Below are positions 63,874-64,000 of a stretch of 64,000 nucleotides of DNA, piece by piece. Within the stretch, counting starts at the first letter, position 1; the number at the start of each line of letters is the position of its first letter. The position numbers and the translations under genes were made by a program. Location of the stretch: positions 48,857,777-48,921,776 of the forward strand of contig OX439050.1 in NCBI GenBank assembly GCA_949317995.1. The letters run 5' to 3'. The stretch comes from Acholoe squamosa (taxonomy: Eukaryota; Annelida; Polychaeta; Phyllodocida; Polynoidae). The notes beneath the pieces are model-generated. The model saw only the letters and a list, made by a program, of their open reading frames with translations. It ran no database searches and was not told the origin of the DNA.

Positions 63874-63987
63874 TGTCCACACAATGTGCTACAAAATGTC
63901 CACAGAGCACATATCTTCCACACAAACCATCACAAAGTGTCCATTCGGACACATTTTAGCCTGTGGACAAAATATAATTTGTGGACA
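63874..63987. repeat. TGTCCACA motif cluster at window end
   Basis: TGTCCACA at 63874-63881 and 63897-63904, its complement TGTGGACA at 63962-63969 and 63980-63987, and a GTGTCC/GGACAC palindrome between them. Likely the start of an inverted-repeat element cut by the window edge. Confidence 0.6.
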
Positions 63988-64000
63988 CTGTGTATATATC

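Overview
The window is eukaryotic genomic DNA. Its genes are intron-rich, with GT-AG (one GC-AG) junctions, TATA-type promoters and AATAAA poly(A) signals, and the spacers are dense with small inverted-repeat DNA elements, microsatellites, tRNA-derived repeats and retroelements. The only clear host genes are family 9 glycoside hydrolases (GH9) carrying an N-terminal family 2 carbohydrate-binding module (CBM2). That architecture is typical of marine invertebrates such as molluscs, echinoderms, hemichordates and amphioxus. I cannot resolve the phylum from the sequence alone.

Layout. Four GH9 endoglucanase genes lie head to tail on the minus strand: gene 1 (CDS 184-6768), gene 2 (14604-21511), gene 3 (26869-32659) and gene 4 (37843-43629). 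All four can be traced from start to stop with intact phases, and all keep the catalytic Asp, Asp and Glu residues. They share one exon plan: noncoding first exon, signal-peptide exon, two CBM2 exons, linker, then eight GH9 exons. Gene 1 has one extra linker exon. Genes 3 and 4 come from a recent tandem duplication of about 11 kb (22629-34425 and 34426-45090), and their proteins are identical in my reading. Each gene has its own TATA box and 5' noncoding exon, so each is a separate transcription unit, probably making a secreted cellulase.

The introns and the spacer 7.3-14.6 kb hold many non-autonomous DNA elements with terminal inverted repeats, tandem repeats and a tRNA-derived SINE. From 45 to 64 kb I see no host gene. 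About 49.2-54.9 kb holds an eroded DIRS-like (tyrosine-recombinase) retroelement fragment with tRNA-like repeats in its upstream part. A jockey-superfamily LINE (about 50955-54527) is inserted into its gag-like region. From 55.6 to 64 kb there are short inverted-repeat elements, a 93-bp minisatellite and the most unusual signal in the window: seven exact copies of a 15-bp word, TTCAGCGTTGGTCAC, on both strands within 2 kb (59026-61046), with unrelated sequence between them.

Other unusual points: an 85-bp tandem array in gene 1 that repeats a 3' splice site six times; a 64-nt tract of exon 7 identical in all four paralogues even at synonymous sites; a GC-AG intron in gene 2; and a 0.7-kb inverted-repeat element ending about 11 bp from the first splice donor of genes 3 and 4.
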